Assembly: GCA_947313855.1 (NCBI GenBank)
Contig: CAMZNS010000004.1
Coordinates: forward strand, 1 to 64,000
Length of the DNA stretch: 64,000 nt
Reading direction: 5' to 3'
DNA from: an uncultured Deferribacteraceae bacterium
GTDB lineage: Bacteria; Chrysiogenota; Deferribacteres; CAMZNJ01
The notes beneath the pieces were generated by a model, which saw only the letters and a list, made by a program, of their open reading frames with translations, was not told where the DNA came from and did no database searches. Shown in pieces: positions 60,666 to 64,000 of this stretch. The position numbers were made by a program, and so were the translations under genes. The stretch's first letter is position 1. Every line of letters begins with the position of its first letter.

Positions 60666-61245
60666 ATTTAGACGCAACCGAAAAATTGTCACTAACAGGA
60701 CGGGTGCTGTTGCAGACAAAAAAGGGCTCTTCCTAGACAGAGATGGCATAATCAACGTGGACAACGGCTACGTACACCGAGAAGAAGATTTCTTCTGCTA
60801 CCCGGAAATATTCCCCATATGCAAAAAATTTCTGGACAAAGGGTACACCATCGTCGTGGTCACAAATCAGTCGGGCATTCAACGAGGCTACTTCACTGAG
60901 GAAGATTTTGAAAACATAACAAAACATATGCTAGGTATATTTGAACGCAACGGAATACACATACAGCGGGAAAATATCTACCACTGCCCATACCTAGACG
61001 CAACACAACCATGTCGTAAGCCTAATCCCGGTATGATACTGGAGAGTGCCTCGCAATTGGGCATCAACGTTGCCAAGTCGGTGATTATTGGCGACTCAAA
61101 TAGGGACATTGAGGCGGGTGTTGCTGCTGGCGTTGGCACTCGTGTGAAAATTGGCGTTGAGGGGTGCAGTGATGCCACGCACCACTTCGTCTCCATGGGG
61201 GATCTGCTTTCGGGGGTGAATGCAGGGGCACTACGCATACGATAG
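60649..61245 (+). CDS. D-glycero-D-manno-heptose 1,7-bisphosphate phosphatase-like (GmhB/HisB-type HAD)
   Basis: GLFLDRDGIINVDNGYV, VVTNQSGIQRGYF, CRKPNPGMILESA, IIGDSNRDIEAG. Confidence 0.9.
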   Translation: MILKYKFRRNRKIVTNRTGAVADKKGLFLDRDGIINVDNGYVHREEDFFCYPEIFPICKKFLDKGYTIVVVTNQSGIQRGYFTEEDFENITKHMLGIFERNGIHIQRENIYHCPYLDATQPCRKPNPGMILESASQLGINVAKSVIIGDSNRDIEAGVAAGVGTRVKIGVEGCSDATHHFVSMGDLLSGVNAGALRIR

Positions 61246-61260
61246 TTTGCGGGTGGTGGT

Positions 61261-61374
61261 TGTTTTGCCATCACGTCAGCACGACCGCCATCACGCCATC
61301 ACGTCATCACGTCATCACGCCATCACGTCAGCACGACCGCCATCACGCCAGCACGACCGCCATCACGTCAGCAC
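61261..61374. repeat. CATCACGTCAGCACGACCGC / CATCACGC tandem array
   Basis: Directly visible; fills gap between convergent stops 61245/61377. Confidence 0.95.
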
Positions 61375-61376
61375 GT

Positions 61377-62042
61377 CTACGCCTCCCCCATGAGGGACGC
61401 AATCCGCTGTTGGTAGTCGCCACTAAACACGTAGTTGCCCGCAACAAGCATGTTCGCCCCAGCGTTACGCAGGTCGATTGCGTTGTCAGCGTTGACGCCA
61501 CCGTCCACCTCTAGGAGTATGTTTCGTTCTCCGATCATACTGCTCACATTTCGCACTTTGTTTAGCATTTCGGGGATGAATTTTTGTCCACCATATCCAG
61601 GGTTAACGCTCATGATGAGTATTAGATCCAGTTGTGGTATTAGGTATTCGATGTTGGATTCGTGTGTTGCGGGGTTGAGAGCGATGCCTGCTTTTTTCCC
61701 TAGTTCCCTGATTTTCATTATGGTACGGTGCATGTGCGTTATCCCCCTTGCTTCGGCGTGTACGGTGATGATGTCTGATCCGGCCACGGCGAAGTTTTCC
61801 AGCATATGGTAGGGGTTATCGACCATTAGGTGTGTGTCGAGTGTGAGGTTAGTGTTTTGTGCAATGTCGGCGATGAGTTTGTGTCCGAAAGTTATGTCGG
61901 GCACGAATGATCCGTCCATAACGTCTAGGTGTAGGTGTGTTGCGCCGGCGTTTTGTAGGTCTTGGACCTGTTGTCCTGCTCGTGCGAAGTCTGCACTTAG
62001 CAGGGATGGTGCTATGATAGTGTTGTTGTTAGGTTTCGTCAT
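61377..62042 (-). CDS. rpe: Ribulose-phosphate 3-epimerase
   Basis: APSLLSADFARAG, HLDVMDGSFVPDITFG, VNPGYGGQKFIPEML, EVDGGVNADN. Confidence 0.96.
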   Translation of the reverse strand: MTKPNNNTIIAPSLLSADFARAGQQVQDLQNAGATHLHLDVMDGSFVPDITFGHKLIADIAQNTNLTLDTHLMVDNPYHMLENFAVAGSDIITVHAEARGITHMHRTIMKIRELGKKAGIALNPATHESNIEYLIPQLDLILIMSVNPGYGGQKFIPEMLNKVRNVSSMIGERNILLEVDGGVNADNAIDLRNAGANMLVAGNYVFSGDYQQRIASLMGEA

Positions 62043-63006
62043 TCCTTCCCCCTAGTATCTGTTCGGTAAGGTCTGGTCTTCCGTTGATGATATCGCTCAC
62101 AGGCATGCTTCTTTTCCCTTCGAGTTGTGCGTTGTGCACCTGTAGCATGGTGTTGTTGCCACAGAGGATGATGAGTCCGCCCTTGGCTGATGCATGTAGT
62201 ATTGTGCCACAGAGTTGTGTTTGCGGTAGTGTTTCGGTGTTGATTCCTGCTTCGAGTAGCTGTTTGTTGTTGATTACGTTGACCTTAGTGATTTTGAATA
62301 TTTTTGAGTCAAGAGTTGTGTAGGCTGATGGCCATGGTGCGTATCCTCTGACCATCCTTTCGATGGTTTGTGCGTCTTGTGTCCAGTGTATTTCGCCGTC
62401 AGTTTTTTGTATTATTGATGTGTATGTTGCTTGTGTGTTGTCCTGTGGTTTTGGGAGTATTGCGTCGAAATTTTTCACAGTTTCGACTATGACACGCCCA
62501 CCTAGGAGTGTAAGTTCTTCGAGTAGTGTTGCTGTTGTGTGGTTGCCCACAACCACAGTCCTTTGTTGCAGGATATCCCCTTCGTCCATCCCTAGACTCA
62601 TGATCATTGTGGAGACGCCAGTTTGTTTGTCACCGCACAGGATGGCGTTATGGACGGGTGAAGCCCCGCGATGTTTTGGGAGGAGTGAGTAGTGTACGTT
62701 GATGCAAGCTTTTGCGGGCACATCTAGAACTTTTTGGGGGAGTATTTTACCGTACGCAACAACAATGATGAACGTTGGGTTGTGGCTTTTCAGAAGTTGG
62801 ACGAAGCTGTCGTCTTGTACGGATTTTGGTTGCACAACGTCGATACCTAGGTTTGTTGCCATGGTTTTGGTTGGTGGTGGCGTTGTTTTGTGTCCACGTC
62901 CCGTTGGTCTGTCGGGTGCGGTGACGACTAGGGATACATTGAAGCCAGATTTGACTAGTTGTTCTAATGTGTATGCTGCTGTTTCGGGTGTGCCCATGAA
63001 GATCAT
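62029..63006 (-). CDS. fmt: Methionyl-tRNA formyltransferase
   Basis: IFMGTPETAAYTLEQL, CINVHYSLLPKHRGASPVHNAIL, MDEGDIL. Confidence 0.95.
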   Translation of the reverse strand: MIFMGTPETAAYTLEQLVKSGFNVSLVVTAPDRPTGRGHKTTPPPTKTMATNLGIDVVQPKSVQDDSFVQLLKSHNPTFIIVVAYGKILPQKVLDVPAKACINVHYSLLPKHRGASPVHNAILCGDKQTGVSTMIMSLGMDEGDILQQRTVVVGNHTTATLLEELTLLGGRVIVETVKNFDAILPKPQDNTQATYTSIIQKTDGEIHWTQDAQTIERMVRGYAPWPSAYTTLDSKIFKITKVNVINNKQLLEAGINTETLPQTQLCGTILHASAKGGLIILCGNNTMLQVHNAQLEGKRSMPVSDIINGRPDLTEQILGGRNDET

Positions 63007-63056
63007 AGTGCCTGTACTCCTTTACTCAAAACATGGCGATAGTATTTCGGCATTCT

Positions 63057-63087
63057 GTGGTCGTGTGGTCGTGTGGTCGTGTGGTCG
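63057..63087. repeat. 8-bp tandem repeat TCGTGTGG upstream of fmt
   Basis: TCGTGTGGTCGTGTGGTCGTGTGG. Confidence 0.9.
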
Positions 63088-63187
63088 CTGTAGATGTTGT
63101 ACAACGATTCTGCTTATTTTACAAAAATTATGAACAGCCGTACAATATTTTAGTCCATATTTAACAAGTAAGCTACAAGTTTTTACT

Positions 63188-63237
63188 CTTGACATTTTGT
63201 TGTTGATTCTGCTCGTCCGTTGTGGTAAAATGTCAAG
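63188..63237. promoter_or_regulatory. Promoter TTGATT-17-TAAAAT nested between perfect 11-bp inverted arms CTTGACATTTT…AAAATGTCAAG
   Basis: Arms at 63188-63198 and 63227-63237; -35 63203-63208; -10 63226-63231. Confidence 0.5.
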
Positions 63238-63332
63238 TCTTATTAGTTTGGCAGGGTTTATCTGAATCTGTTGTCGGCGAAAAATATAACAAAATTCGTC
63301 TCAGTTATATTGCGGGCGAGTAGGAGACTCTC

Positions 63333-64000
63333 ATGAATGAAGTGGATATTGGCGGTTTCGGGTATGGGTGGATAACCCTGATGCCCACAGTTTTAACGAT
63401 TGTGATGGCTATCGCTTTTAGACGCATGATAATCGCTCTTAATATCGGTATTGTTTCAGCAATAATAATAATCGTTTTCCGAAAACCTGAGATCCACTCC
63501 TTGGGTATGATTAGTCAACTTATTGAAGCAACGAAGCAGGTTGTTGTTATGTTTTTCTCCCTGTTTTGGGGTTCGGTGAGTGACCCATGGAACCTTGGGC
63601 TGATTATCTCCGTACTCCTTTTAGGGGGGTTCATCGGTTTGATAACGTCTAGTGGCTCCATTGAAAGGGCGTTCTCCATGCCCTTAAAATATGCCCACAC
63701 GTCGCGATCCGCCTCCATATTGACGGCTCTTTACGGCTTGATGCTATTTTTTGACGACTACATCAATACCATCGCCATCGGATCGGCAATGTCATCCATT
63801 ACGGGTAAGTTGCGTGTATCCAAGGCGAAGCTGGCATACGTCGTTGATGCCACGGCGGCACCCATGGCAACGGTGGCTGTTCTCACAACGTGGACAGTTT
63901 TCTACATCGGGCAAATAAGTGGTGCTGTTGAGGGTTACTCCCTCGGTGTGGAGCCGTTTCAGCTGTACCTCATGTCCATCCCTGCAATATTTTACGCATT
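63333..64000 (+). CDS. Na+/H+ antiporter NhaC-like family protein, truncated by window end
   Basis: MNEVDIGGFGYGWITLMPTVLTIVMAIAF…LFFDDYINTIAIGSAM…KLAYVVDATAAPMATVAVLTTW; open to the right edge. Confidence 0.87.
   Translation, partial: MNEVDIGGFGYGWITLMPTVLTIVMAIAFRRMIIALNIGIVSAIIIIVFRKPEIHSLGMISQLIEATKQVVVMFFSLFWGSVSDPWNLGLIISVLLLGGFIGLITSSGSIERAFSMPLKYAHTSRSASILTALYGLMLFFDDYINTIAIGSAMSSITGKLRVSKAKLAYVVDATAAPMATVAVLTTWTVFYIGQISGAVEGYSLGVEPFQLYLMSIPAIFYA

Noticed and set aside
63188-63237. Inverted repeat as rho-independent terminator
   Set aside because: 28-nt loop, AT-rich stem, no U-tract, and an embedded promoter; reported instead as regulatory candidate.

Overview
This 64 kb window is a chromosomal, mostly housekeeping segment of a bacterium that looks diderm (outer-membrane type). 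The evidence for that is Lnt, an LpoA-like lipoprotein, SurA/PrsA-like PPIases, an AMIN-domain amidase, a GmhB-like phosphatase and a lipobox HtrA. I could not assign a lineage. Recognisable genes include a phosphohexomutase, tRNA-Ser(UGA), mutS, engB, a DHH phosphoesterase, an MBL hydrolase, an HNH nuclease, an rpsB-tsf gene fusion, MFS and PBP4B-like genes, IclR, three rhodaneses, rsmG, a Zn/Mn ABC operon, gyrB/gyrA, rplI/dnaB, an Opp/Dpp operon, htrA, an ECF sigma/anti-sigma pair, tadA, two PPIases, an S4 protein, a 2Fe-2S protein, uvrA, amidase, lnt, pstCAB-phoU, a GmhB-like gene, rpe, fmt and a partial NhaC-like antiporter. No phage, IS element, CRISPR array or defence island was seen. 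The most unusual content is: (1) about twenty unrelated short tandem arrays in 64 kb, which fill essentially the whole gap at four of five convergent gene junctions and are also translated in-frame as protein tails or linkers (ZnuC His tail, Lnt N-terminus, S2/EF-Ts linker, PPIase N-terminus, SBP C-terminus); (2) a single 630-codon ORF fusing ribosomal protein S2 to EF-Ts through a repeat-bearing linker; (3) keto/amino base and codon-usage switches inside single genes; (4) a divergent pair of secreted left-handed beta-helix proteins. All calls come from reading sequence and translations by eye. No searches were run.
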